From Pisolithus tinctorius (lineage: Eukaryota > Basidiomycota > Agaricomycetes > Boletales > Pisolithaceae), in assembly GCA_024663395.1 (NCBI GenBank), contig JANFAH010000006.1, forward strand, positions 620,001 through 684,000: a stretch of 64,000 nucleotides of DNA. Reading direction: 5' to 3'. The translations under genes and the position numbers were made by a program. The notes below the pieces were generated by a model. It searched no databases. It saw nothing but the letters and a program-made list of their open reading frames with translations, and was not told where the DNA came from. This document shows positions 31,861 through 43,780 of the stretch, one piece after another; position 1 is the first letter of the stretch; every line of letters starts with the position of its first letter.

Positions 31861-32630
31861 GAACTGAACAACCTGTAGGCAAATGCTGCACAGTTCTCTG
31901 TCGACAGCAAAGTCTTCTTACTCTCGTTCCATGATGTGGCTATGTTCTGGTGCTTCAAGTATATGGTATACTGCCATGATCAAGTTGACTGCCACCAGCA
32001 CTGTGTTTCTGAGCCTAATGTGAAGGTGTTGTTGGACACATTTCTTGACTTTATGATTCCTGCACAGGTACTGTTGGGTGTCAGGAGTGCAGTCTCAGGG
32101 TGCACTTTCTTCCTTATCATCGGCTTTAGTCAAGCTAAATATGTCTTGGCAGTTGTGGCCTTTCAAAATACCATGATAAAGGAGTTTTGGCATCAACTGG
32201 TCAAGGGATAGTTACAGCATATGTTGTGTTCACTGCATGCCTGCCAGATGGCACTGATTTGTTTGTAGCAGTCCCAAACACTCTCCACCATGGTCCCAAA
32301 GTGAAGGTGGCACACAGTCACCTGATGGTATGGATGCCAATAGAAGGTAAGCGCATATTGTCATATCATTTTTGATTGTTTTCATCACAAAAATATCCCT
32401 CGATAGACTCCATACTCCTCAATCTCAGTCAACCACTATAGGCAACAGTGCAGGCCACACAGGTGAATGCGATCCAGGACCAACAATTACAATGGTGATT
32501 CTGCCCTTGTCAGTCAGACATCATCATTCTCAGCCATTGGACCCTGATCCAAGTTTTGATGGGGGTGAGAGTAGTTCAGATCACACTGAAACTATCTGCC
32601 AGAAGAAGAGGAAGCTCATTTGATATCTAC
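31861..32630 (+). pseudogene. Hypothetical gene pieces upstream of the transposase
   Basis: Plus-strand segments FYYDVFRELNN, QFSVDSKVFLLSFHDVAMFW, VDCHQHCVSEPNVKVLLDTF, then GIVTAYVVFTACLPDGTDLF and VAVPNTLHHGPKVKVAHSHL before a donor GTAAGC, and a charged end PDPSFDGGESSSDHTE...KKRKLI with a basic run like a nuclear signal. Conserved-looking but no family recognised. A stop and a shift separate the first two pieces. Confidence 0.4.
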
Positions 32631-33597
32631 TGTACTTCACTTTGTAACATCCAAGAAAGCAATGGGTTAGGTTATGATCAGTAACTTAGACTATAATCAC
32701 ATTAAACACTCATTTTCCACAACATGTATGATTCGAGAATGATGCACACCAAATATTACCAGCCTCGTGGTTGATTTGCAGTGAAAAGAACTCAGCAGGT
32801 ACAAAGGAAATATTATCATACTTATATCCACAGGTATGTCCTGTGCATTCCATCCTACCCCACTGTGATTGCACCATGCAAGCTGAAACAAGCATTGTTC
32901 ATATACCAGTATGGGATTGTTGATATTGCCACTGGTTCTGTTACTTAGCAGCATATCCAGGATAATCCTCGCATCGACCTCCTTGAATGGATTTGACTTG
33001 TCAGGCATGTCCATGACATGGTATGTTATACAATCAATGCAGATGGCACATGTGAGCTAATGGTGCATACGTAGTTACTAGATGAAGTGCTCATGCTCCT
33101 TGAACGAGAATGTCAAGGCAATCTGCAATTCAGTCCTGTCAATGAACCATCAATCCAAGGCCACCATGGTGTAAAACTCATGCCAGTTGATATCACAGAC
33201 AGGTCGCTCAAGCTTAAATTCCACCTGGTAACCACCACATCTATCATTCTTGTAGCCTTGATATGGATGATCATCCAAACTGTTCATTTCATTTGCAACG
33301 GAGATGACCTTCTTGCTACAATGAGTTGGATGTCAATTTCTGTCGCTTTGTCATTGATTTTTGTCCTTTTAATTACCGTTCTGTGATAGCAGCCCCATTG
33401 TTATCACATTAAATTAGTATAGAGATGTTTGTGTATATAGCATCATTTATGCTGATCATCCTCGAAGCCATGGGATGTTAATCAATTTAGGCTACTCTGA
33501 TTTATTTCCACATTGACTACAACCATAACTGACCAGTCCACAGAGGAAGAGAAGACCAGGCTGGGAGTCACCAGATCACTTTCTCAACAGAAAAGCC
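32631..33597. other. Unassigned; one frame with hydrophobic stretches
   Basis: 33087-33386 (plus) encodes two hydrophobic segments (STSIILVALIWMIIQTV-like and SISVALSLIFVLLITVL). Without a partner copy or motif I leave it unnamed. Confidence 0.3.
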
Positions 33598-36500
33598 ATG
33601 GCATCTGCGAAACATCGATGTAAATGCCAGGTGTATGGTTGCATCAGCGGATCAGACCCAGACCCTTGGATGCAGCTCCTGACCTCTGGCCACCTGTTGC
33701 CCCCATCTATGGTGTATCAACATCGTCGTGATGATAAAATCTGGTGTGCATCCAAACAATGTGAACACATGGAACTTGATCTACTTGTAGCCACCACTTT
33801 ACTGAAGACTCACAGTGATGGTGTTGTATTGTCCAGGGCACATGAGAGCGAGTTGGGAAACGAACCTGTTTTTGTTCCTAATACACCCCTCAGAGTACCT
33901 GAGCAAGGTATGGTCACATTCTTCAGAAATGATGGCTGTCACATATATTAAGTGTAGAATCTACTTTGGCTGCTGCCCTTCTGTTATTGCAGCAATATTG
34001 CAACATGTTCCAATCTACAGTCTCATCATTTACTCCACCTTGCCTCAGGTTCACATCAGACCATCCAATCACTACAGGTGCTCTGCCTCCCATTGATCCC
34101 AATGATGAAAGAGGTTCTCAGGCATTTATTATTCATCAGCAATACATCGAGAAGTTGTTTGAACTTGTTTGTGGTGTATCTGGTGATGAAGATGACGATG
34201 TCATATCAGCCAGGAAGAGGCTTATCCTCGACATCCAAGAACACCAAGGTTATCTTGAACGTATTCGTAACTATGAATGGGATCGACATAAGGCAGAAAT
34301 CATGGCGAAGGAGGTGCCTAGCATCAGGTCTTCTGTTCCAATGATTGTAATGACAGGTAGGTGTGGCAATGTTGGGTTTTGAGCATACTAAGTTTCAAAT
34401 CAGATCACTTCTGTAGTACTTTGGACACCCTCAGAAACACTGCCTTACCCCTGTTACTAGGCATCCTTGGGGCTGGTATTTTGCATGTACTTGCTGGACT
34501 CTCACAGCACCACACAAACTTCCTCCTATCAATTTTACAGTCTGTTGTCATGGCTGCAGTTGGTGAAGTCACTGTCAACCTCCTAAAATCTGGCAGTCAT
34601 CATCAGATTAGGGATGGGATTGATTCACTCACCTCAGGCTGGCCAAAGGACATATGCAGCACTCTCAACCTCCTGCATATTGACCCAGAGCTACTCCAAT
34701 ATATTTGCTGTCCAACCTGTTTCTTGTTGTATGGACCATTTCCTGAACAACAGACAGAAAGCTATCAGAATATCACCACCCACTGCACTCATCATGCAAT
34801 GCCATCAGACAAGCCTTGTGGAGTGCAACTATTTGGGAAAAGTGGATCTCCTAACCGTCATTTTTGGTACCAGCCCCTTGATTCATGGATCACTCGTTTC
34901 CTTTCACAAGCCGAGGTCATGACATCTCTGCATACAGCACCTGGTCCGGTTTCCACTCACATGTTAGATATATGGGATGGATCTGTTCTCAGACAATTCC
35001 GAGGCCCTGATAACAACTTGTACTTTGGGTCCGAAAACCCACGTTCAGAAGTTCACCTGGCCTTCAGCCTATTTGTTGACTGGTTCAATCCCTTTGGCAA
35101 CAAACAAGGCAGAAAGCACACCTCATTTGGTGCCATTTACATGGTCTGTCTCAATTTACCAATTCACCTATGCTATCAACTTGAAAATGTTTATATTGCT
35201 GGCATAATTCCCGGGCCTCAAGAGCCATCATCATACCATCTAAATCATGTACTGCAGCCACTAGTCGATGACTTAATTCATCGCTGGGCTCCAGGATTAT
35301 GCCTGACATGCACTACTGTTCATACATTTGGATGTCTGGTGCACTGTGCAGTGATACCACTTGTCTGTGACTTGTTAGCAGCATGAAAAACTGCTGGGTT
35401 CGCAGGCCTAGGGCCTATGAAAGGAAGGTTTTGCTCATTTTGCCAGCAAAGTGGTTCAGATTTCAGCAACACAGATATATTGACTTGGTGGTGGCAAATG
35501 TGGCATGAGCACTTTGCAATTGCGAAGATGTGGAGGGACACACATACAGATGGGACAAGACAGCGAATATATGACATGTTTGGAGTTAGATGGTCCAAAC
35601 TGTTGCGCCTACCCTACTGGGATCCTACCCACTTCATGGTTGTTGAAGTGATGCACAATTTCTTCCTTGGAGACCTCCAACACCACTGTCGAAAGGTACT
35701 TGGCATGAGTGCTGATGTGAAGTCTGCCACCAAAACTCATATCCGACCACACCCCCGAGGAACAACAGTGAGAACTCTATACTGGGATTGAAGCCATCAA
35801 GAAACGCTTGTTGTCAGCTCTAACCAAGTTGAGAAGGGGCTACATCATTGCACTCACCAAAGCAAACAATGTTCTACCAGAGGTCAATATCAGTAATGAC
35901 CCATTGGTTAGACTGTATAAAGCCGATCAGATGACTGGAAAGATGGCATATGCACAAGTGCTTATTGACTGGGTAAGCCTATTAGTTTGCTCTGAAACCA
36001 TTTCATTACCTTCTTTCTAGCATAGACTACATGGGGATCCTGAAATACACTGCCCATGCATCTTTCCTCACCCCATGGTGGACCTATCCACAGCATGGTC
36101 AAATGCCCCATCAATGACTATCCTTGATCAGTCAGTGTTATCAGAAGCATGGAAAGACATGGTGAGAACTACTTTACCATCATGGGTTGCTCACACACCT
36201 CACAACCTTGGCAGTCCTGGTCATGGAAAACTCAAAGCTGACCAGTGGCGGACAGCCTGTTTAATTAACCTGGTTATCACACTGTGCAGGTTATGGGGTA
36301 GCAATAATGCAAGTGAAAAAGATGCACTGCTGTTGTGCAATTACCTCTCTCTTGTGACTGCAGTCTGCTGGGCAACCACCCGCTCCACTTCTGACCAACA
36401 CACTGAAATTATCAAGAAACATCTGGCATACTATACTCGCAGCACCTTACACATTTTTGGTCCATGGGCACTGGTTTATAACAACCATGCATCCTTCCAT

Positions 36501-37401
36501 GTGCCTGAGTGCCTGTGTGCATTTGGTCCTACCCATGGATGGTGGGCATTTCCCTTCAAAAGATACAACAGCATCTTACAATCCTTCAAAACAAATACCA
36601 GGATTGGTGAGCTTTATGGTCTGTGTTTGGGTCAGTACTTATGAACCCCTTGCAGGTGAGATGGAACACACCTTGTTGAAGGCCTTCTGCTGGGGAAGTA
36701 ACTTGAGGTCCTTACTTGGCACGAACACATTAGATTCCCTTCGGGGTCTTTGTGAACTATTTTTGCAATTCTTCAGCATACCCATTCCATGCCTTGATGT
36801 GACTCGTGGAAGTGATGTCCCTAACATCACCCAGAACATTGACAGACTCCCAATGCTTTCTGACCAAACATACAAGTGCCTCCTCGATTGTCTCAACAAA
36901 GGTGTTGTTCCTGGACACCATTATGTGTCTTATCGTGAAGATTCCCAACCTAACACCTGGGTTGTCCAGCCCTATGTACAGGAAAAGGACTTGGTCAAAA
37001 TTCAGCAAATGACCTTCACTTGCTCTGCAAAGCATCTCAGGAATAGTCATGTCTTGTTCTGCTTTGTGGGTGAATCACTCCAGCATGCCAGGGAAATCCA
37101 ACGCATCTTCGTACATCAAAGGTGTGGACCATCAGGTGACCTCATTACTGAATTTTTCTATGTGGTACAACAATTTCGAGAGCTTCCTGATGAGCTAGCT
37201 GTGCATGACCCATACCAGCAATTCCCACTTCTCTTCATGTGGCTCTGTCATAACGAATTCACAGAGGAGGAACAGGTTATACAGTCTCACCATATCATCA
37301 GTCATTTTGCTGGGTGCCCTTATGAGAGTAAAGAACTCCTGGGAAATTTTCTTGTGGTATTGTCACTAAGCAGGGTCTGTCTCACAGTTCTGTTTGAGTG
37401 A
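33598..37401 (+). pseudogene. Transposase_21 (tnp2-type) transposase
   Basis: Plus strand, multi-exon. The start ATG is at 33598 (MASAKHRCKCQVYGC); likely intron 33908-34078 joins VPEQ to GALPPIDPND. Recognisable blocks: PTCFLLYGPFP with flanking Cys, LAFSLFVDWFNPFGNKQGRK, GAIYMVCLNLP, IAGIIPGPQEP, LNHVLQPLVDDLI, FCSFCQQSG, WSKLLRLPYWDPTHFMVVEV followed by MHNFFLGDLQHHCR, and later a DUF4218-like end (HGWWAFPFKRYN..LQ..KTN). This is the order of mushroom transposases of the CACTA/Plavaka kind, where Asp residues in DWFNPFGNK and WDP belong to the presumed catalytic core. It is broken by TGA at 35384-35386 (from CGA after AA) and a frameshift near 35765. Whether it moved the unit that holds it is not shown. 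Confidence 0.82.
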
Positions 37402-37766
37402 AGTGAAATGCTTATACTATGCTTTATATCTAGGACTGAGCCAGTTCAGATCCACGTGATATAACCCAGGGCTTGGAGAAGTACAAGAATATGTAGTTAT
37501 AGTCATTACAAATGTTTCGCCAGCACATGCTTATATTGAAATCAGCCCCATTGCCTAAAATACAGAGTCATGGTTATACACAATTTGCTGGACTATAAAT
37601 CGAAATCAGAAAGCTTTACTTGTTACGCCTATTAGAATGGTGCACACTGATATTTGCTAAGTTGCTTCTCAATCATCCTTTAATTGAGCAGTGTCAAAAT
37701 ATGATTGTTTCTCACATCTTTATCTGGCATGACAGTCCTTTGTGAACTGTGATGCTGGCCAGGCAA
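37402..37766. other. Unassigned spacer
   Basis: No gene or repeat recognised. The last bases, GGCAA, are the duplication beside the next LTR. Confidence 0.4.
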
Positions 37767-38671
37767 TGTGAAGTACAGGTTTACCCTCAGGTGACCAGGC
37801 TTCAAGACCGGGTGACAGGGGCTTAAGTCCGAGTGGCTAAAGTCAAGGTCAGGAGACAGGGGCCAAGTCTGGTTGGACCGGAGTTAAGGCTGGAGGTCAG
37901 GGGCTAAGTCCAGAGGACCAGACTTAAGGCCGGGAGCATGGGAACAAGACCGGTAGTGTGGGAAACCGACTGGTGTTGGAGTGCGCACAAGGGGAAGCCA
38001 GTCCAGGGTTGGATCTACCTCCCTTGGTCTCAGCTTATGTGCTGTACCCTTATGCAAGCTGGGGAGAGGTCCAGGACAGGGGCTGGGGATAGCTTAAGGC
38101 TTGGCCTTAGCTATAGAGTAGTCTCAGGGTGTAGTACAGGAGTTGAGGGTAATACTTAATTGATATTCTGACTGAGGGTGCTACAAAGTATGTACAGGGG
38201 TTAAATACATGAGGCCAGTCCAGGATAATGAACATAGAGCCGGACTTGTTAATAAGCTATTAGCAAGAAGATTAGCAAGAGAGTGGATAGCCATAGTGGC
38301 TGTGCCGAGGCTAATAGCCAAAGTCCAGGTGACCAGCATACCAGGGTCAGACACAGGATTTGTACAGTAAGCAAAGTCAGATGAACAGGCTAGACTAAAT
38401 ATAGTACAAACAAAGGGAAACAGACCGGAGTTATGTCCGGGTCACCCAGACATAGACCTGGGAGGACCGGGGTGGAGCAGCACAAGGCTGGGAGGCCGAA
38501 ACAGACCGGAGATAGGGGTAAAACACCGGACTTGAGTTATGCAGGCTGGAGTTGAGTTATCTAGGGCCAGGATTGGGTTTTCTAGGCTGGACTAGGACCA
38601 GACTTGACCGGAGATAGGGGCTAGGGGTCCGGACTGGACTGGGACTGAGTCTGAGAGTCATGGATATGACA
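37767..38671 (-). mobile_element. Solo LTR, family L2
   Basis: 905 bp in minus orientation, TGTGAAGTACAGG... to ...GGATATGACA, flanked by GGCAA at 37762-37766 and 38672-38676. Confidence 0.95.
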
Positions 38672-38676
38672 GGCAA

Positions 38677-39546
38677 TGAGTATACAATGCTTCACTATGC
38701 TTTTCATTGCTTTCTATTCACCTCTAACTGTGGACTTTTTGATGAAGGTGCCAACCTCTGAAAGTTTCATCACACATTGCCAAGAAGATGTTGCACCATA
38801 TTGACCATATAGGCAGGTAGAGACTGATGTACATGGCTTTCTACCTAGTTCATCCATTCATCCATCGCTCACTGCTGCAGGCAATCCCAATACACTGACA
38901 ATCGTTCCTGCTTTGTGAATGTATAAGAGTCAAGCCTATCATCACTGTTGAATTGATGGACAGAGATGTAAGAATTTATTTCCATTCAGTTGCATGAATG
39001 ACTGCATACTTTCTCTACAGACCATTCCCATTCATCAGCAGCGATTTCCATTGACAGTTCCACTCTCTCCTCAAAGTGAAGTGGATGCACATGTGCCCAT
39101 CTGTAGTATTGCCAATGTGAACATTGCTGTAAAGGATAGTGGGGCAGAAAGGTACATCTCAATATATAGAATTGGAGCAAGTGGCTTCAATCACGAGTAG
39201 CTATGCAACAGTTACAAGACCCAATCATCAGGAACACAAAATCCATAACCTCAATGTCACAACAGGATGATACATAATGACCCATTGCCTCCCTTTGCAG
39301 TACCCTCCATCTTGTTCTCGTGCAGTGGATGGCGATCTTTACATTCATCACTACAGCAATGAAAAGGTTCAGATATGGTTGTGAGAAGGGGATCAATGGA
39401 TAAGTGATGTTTCGGATGGTCATCATCACCCACTGTTGCAGGACTACCGTCTCTTCGTTGCTGACAGTATAGAACCTACCTGGGTAACAAAGAAAACAAG
39501 ATCAACTTACAAGGGGAGGATTCATGGCCACCAGAAGAAGGTGGAT
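38677..39546. other. Unassigned sequence before the right terminal repeat
   Basis: No frame with a recognised motif; nothing else supported. Confidence 0.35.
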
Positions 39547-40258
39547 TTATGATCACTGCTGGTTCAAATGTAATACAACTATAAGGACATTGATGATGCT
39601 TGGCTAAACTTGAAGTACAAAGGTTATTGGAGAGGTCATTTTTTGTGATCAGAATGTTGAGTTTCATTCCTGATTTGAAACCCTATGACACAGCCCCATG
39701 AATTCAAAGAAACTCCATGACCTGGATCACTGCACTTTGCAGATCAGTCTTCAAATTCACGTCTTCCATTAGAGGGCATTTACACCTGTTCAAACTTGTT
39801 GCAGTCTCAGTAAACAGACAGTCAGAAAGTTCAAGGCTATTGACGAATTTCTGTACACTTCAAAATATCCATTCAGTGCTCTCTGAATTTTTTGTTGACA
39901 GTGAATTTGAAGCTCAGCTTAGTGACACAATCATCAGGCCTTTGCCTGCAGTGTGGATGATCATGTGGTTTATTATGTAATCTTTTTTTCCCATCCTCCA
40001 TGCCCTCAATCCCATCAAAAGGTCACCTTTCATGATTTCACCAGTCAGGGACAAAAGCATTGCAATGCACTTTTTGGAAAGAATAGGGTGTATCTCAGCA
40101 TGTATTGCTTTGTTTGGACTGAACCTTAGTGCTCTGGAAAGCTTAGAGTCACCCCTTGCCAATGGTATAGGTATCATGATTATCTGTGCAGAATAGCCCA
40201 AGCTACATCAGCAACAATTCACACCTCACAAACATTGCAACACTTTTGTCCCTCACTG
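39547..40258 (-). repeat. Right terminal inverted repeat
   Basis: The outer 297 bp (39962-40258) are identical to the left end inverted. 39547-39950 matches 14791-15192 inverted with a few percent difference. It carries the outward-pointing ORF segment at 39717-39980 (MTWITALCRSVFKFTSSIRG...). Confidence 0.93.
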
Positions 40259-40260
40259 TA

Positions 40261-41450
40261 GCTTCTGTCCTGAAGCATCCTGGTACATCCCATCCTCATC
40301 TGCCCCCTCTCAGCCCATCCAGCTTGGACAGTGTGTTCTTTTTGTCAGTATGACCTCTAGGAGGATGTGCTTTGGTCACCTCAGGTCTGTCATTTGGTTG
40401 GAAAGGTCTTATGTGGTCATTTCAGTCTCTCCAGTCCAAGAAGCATATGGATCCTTCCTCCCTGCTCCTTGCAATGTCTTCATACCAATCTCATCCATCA
40501 TCCTTCCAAACTTGTGACAGCTACAGTATAATCTACTGTTCTCCACTCTCCCTGATCACATCCATGATGAGTATGATTATGATGCACATCTTGCCTCCTT
40601 GTTGCAAGATACAGCAGAAGACACTCCCCCTTTCCAACAGAGCCTCATCCATGAAGTTTTTATTTGCTTCACTGAGAGGACAGTTGGGGGGGAAAGTTGC
40701 AATCCCCTATGCTCCTGTCACCCCACAGACCCCAAAGCTTGACCCCTGTTGACACCTGACTCACCCTGTCCCCTTTTGGATGTACTATATCAGCATCAGA
40801 TCAGCACTGCCTCTCTGTCATCCCACCTTGGCCTAGAAGCAATCTCTTCAAGATCTGACATGCACAGCCTCCCCCTAATGTGATTCCAGTGTGCTTACCC
40901 AGTTTTTGACATTACTTGACTCATACTTTGACATTCTGACTGTCCTTGACTCACCTGTTGCCAATACTTCCCAATCTTTTGACTTTGCTTACTGATTCTT
41001 CACTTTTTGGCTTACTTATCCTTACCAATGCTCACCAATGCTTTCTAAGATGATTACTCACTGCTTACATTCCTTACTTATCAGTTACCAATCACTTACC
41101 AAGTGTTTGCACCTTGTTTTCCATAGGCAATGCTCTTGCACGGTATATAAATCACTGTACTTAGATAGCTGAATAAGAAGAAGATGTCAGAGAGCCCCTC
41201 TTGCTCGCATTTTATCATCCCTCAGTAATTCATTCAGCAGCTTTGATAGTTGAGACTTTATTAAGGGTCTAGCTATCATCTACTTCATCTATTATTGTCT
41301 CTCATCAATCAAGCTTCACTCCAAGTCCTCCCTGAGCTCAGTACAGCTCAGAACATTGAATTAAGGCATCATTCATCCTTCTGTAGGCTAACATCAGCCT
41401 ACCCCATTGCAATCTCTCACAATCCTGCTCCTTCTTCATCAGGAGCACCT
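40261..41450 (+). mobile_element. Family M, copy E, middle part
   Basis: Continues the M ORF with SFCPEASWYIPSSSAP and SMTSRRMCFGHLRSV. Then comes the non-coding part with TATATAAATC at about 41143-41152, probably the LTR-like promoter. It ends at the L1 LTR. Confidence 0.85.
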
Positions 41451-42181
41451 GTCACAACTGTGCATTTATCCTAAGTCCCCACTAACTCTGCACCCTCCTC
41501 CACCAGTTGTTCTCTCACTCCACACCACTCTGCCTGCCCTCTGATGTTTATGAACCTTCTCCACTCTGACTGCTGTCAGACTTGTACTGGTCTGCCATCA
41601 GACTGAGTGGGCCATTCTCTAAGGGGTCATGTGACCTCCCTTCAGACTTCTCCCTGACAGCACACAGTCAGGTACTCCACAGCACATGCACCACATGGTC
41701 CAGTGCCTGGACTGTTTCCTTTTCGGGTTGTTCTATGTTACCCATTGTATGTTCTCTGTCATCCCTTCATTCATTGTGTAGAAAGTTTTACTTGAAATTT
41801 TACAAGTCTCCATATGTCAGTTCCAATTCTGATTACTGTACCTCTGTTGTAGTATAAAAGCATGTAACATACTCCACTGTTCTTCAGTACAAATATTGAT
41901 TTAGTTCCTACTCCCTCTGTCTCTGTCTTCTGTCTGTTGGAGTTACCTCCAACTATCCATCTGTTCTCTCCCTCTAAAATACAAGGGCTGAGATCATGCA
42001 AGGGGGTAGTGCACAAGCTAAACCTGATGCCCTCACTCCACTCCACCTCTGTCTTGGTGGACTTCATCCCTGCTGACACTCCACTAGTCAGAGTTCTGTT
42101 CTCCTGTGTCAGACTTGCTTCCAAACCCTCCCCAGATGCTATCTAGTGTCAGAGTTGGTCAGAGTAGGCCTGGATTTGACA
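41451..42181 (+). mobile_element. Solo LTR, family L1 (decayed)
   Basis: 731 bp from TGTCACAACTGTGC to GGATTTGACA, in plus orientation, with TATAAAAG kept at about 41855. Related over its whole length to the LTRs at 471 and 7857, but with CpG almost gone. Flanks GCACC and GCAAC differ at one base. Confidence 0.88.
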
Positions 42182-42470
42182 GCAACCCCAACCCTCATCA
42201 CTTGTCTTTGAGTGTTGCAGCTTGCAAAAACCCACCCAGATAAAAGGTTCCACCATCTAGGTACCACATAGGCACACCACCACTTGCTCTTATTGTCTTT
42301 TGTGTTGGTTTTGGTTGGTTTTCACCACTGAACCACACTTTGACTCACAGTGCATCAAAAGTTTTTAGCACCCATGTATGGCATTCCAATTTTCATTGTA
42401 TCTCCACCATTTCCAAAGATATCAACTCCATTCTCACACTCACTGAAAGTGCTCAGCCATGCAATTTGAG
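42182..42470 (+). mobile_element. Family M: end of copy E, then copy F, right fragment
   Basis: Copy E ends at 42349 with GTTTTCACCACTG...TTTGACTCACA. From 42350 the sequence is M again (AAAAGTTTTTAGCACCCATG...), the continuation of the fragment that stopped at 13075. Confidence 0.8.
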
Positions 42471-43104
42471 CATACCTTTGATGTACTTCTCACCAACCTC
42501 TACCCATAGATGACAAACACCATAGAGATATAGACAATAGTGATGAAGTACTCTGAAAAGACCATAGAAGTTGAGCTTAGGCTGACTGTAGCAAGATTCA
42601 TGTTCATTGATGGGGAGCAATCCATAGCAAGCAGGATGTTTGTGACCTTCATCATCATACTGAGACAGAATGAATCCAATGGCAACATTACTGGTATCAA
42701 CAGAAAGAATGACTGGCAGGTCAGATGAGTAGTTGATGGGGTGAAGGGCAGGAGCAGATGAAACAGCAAGTTTCAAGGCATCAAACACATCTTGCTGGGC
42801 CTAACCACAGGTGAATGGAGCATTCTTGTGATAGAGATTGACAAGTGGGCAAGCCAACTGCAAATAGTTCACAATCCAGATGTGAACAGTACCACAGAGG
42901 CCTAGGAATGAACAAACATCCTTGGGAGTGGTGAGAATTGGCCAGTTGACAACCTTCTTCACCTTATTGTCATCAGGAGAGTGACCATGAGGGTGGCATG
43001 CTTAGCCAAGAATGACAACATGAGGCTGGCAGATCTGATATTTCATGCCAGAGAACATTCCACCAGCATGAGCAAACTGATGCATTACTCTATGCATGTC
43101 TACA
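42471..43104 (-). pseudogene. pol: Gypsy RT/RNase H fragment (separate family)
   Basis: Minus strand: FAHAGGMFSGMKYQICQPHV, VNWPILTTPKDVCSFLGLCG, then FDALKLAVSSAPALHPINYS, LSVDTSNVAIGFILSQYDDE, SYSQPKLNFYGLFRVLHH. These are the RT thumb/connection and the start of RNase H of a gypsy family different from the other three here. Stops near the ILG and CG positions. It is cut on the left by family M and on the right by the LTR at 43105. Confidence 0.8.
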
Positions 43105-43667
43105 TGTTAAGTCTGGTTTGTTGCCAGTCCAAAGCTGGTCTGGAGTCTGGTCAGGGGTCAGAGGGGAAGACAAAGGTACTAGAGGGTTTGGACTATTGAA
43201 CTTAGTGACTGAAGGGCAGCACTATTCCCTTGCATGGGCCATAGTCTGGTCAAGAGGCAGAAGACAGGAAACAGAGGAGACTGGGTTAGATGAGATGAAT
43301 TTGATTTCAGACTGAGGCTAAACAATTGTTCCTACAGCTTAAATACTGAAGGTAAGGTAAGTGTAACATAGCACCAGTACAATGATGATTGGTAAATGGA
43401 TTAAGTATGATGTTACAAAGAATATTATCAAGCAAATTATGAACAAAGGATTACTGGGAACTGGGGCAGGACTAGTGACAGGGCCAGGTATCATGTTGGT
43501 CCAGTCTCAACTGAGTGATCAACTCAATTGGGCACTGCCCTGCAGTGCCTCACGAGCTATCATGTTTTTGAGTTGAAGTGTCAACACTGGGACCAGGGTA
43601 GGGGCAGGATGAGACTGGTCAAGACTGGGGTAGAGCCAGTCTAGGGTAGTCTAGACATGTCATGACA
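43105..43667 (-). repeat. 3' LTR of the second gypsy element
   Basis: 563 bp, plus-strand reading TGTTAAGTCTGG...CATGACA. The left end resembles TGTCAAGTCCGG of family L1. It is followed by a purine tract on the minus strand (AAGAGGGGGA, about 43671-43680). Confidence 0.75.
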
Positions 43668-43780
43668 GTATCCCCCTCTTGGGGCCAAGCCCATGAGGCT
43701 CCAATGAGGACAATGCTGAGACTGAAATTTTGGTGTCTGACCTTGAAAACCAGTGAACTTATGACTGGTCCACCTCAGGT

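Larger units (their letters stand above)
13521..40258. mobile_element. 26.7-kb terminal-inverted-repeat unit carrying several genes
   Basis: Both ends read CAGTGAGGGACAAAAGTG inward and sit beside TA (13519-13520, 40259-40260). The outer 297 bp (13521-13817 and 39962-40258) are identical inverted copies. The inverted homology continues further inward (14791-15192 with 39547-39950), after a palindromic insert present only on the left. An M-family ORF reads straight through when the unit and one TA are removed, so this is one insertion event, or everything inside arrived later within a smaller one. End sequence and TA target look Tc1/mariner-like, but the only transposase recognised inside is a Transposase_21 (tnp2) relative. 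Contents: WD40 genes, a histone-tail-like gene, minisatellites, hypothetical genes, the transposase, and two L2 solo LTRs that came later. Confidence 0.8.

Noticed and set aside
13521..40258. Two separate Tc1 copies in opposite orientation bounding the region
   Set aside because: No inner Tc1 ends near 15192 or 39547, and the M reading frame resumes across the whole unit with only TA duplicated.
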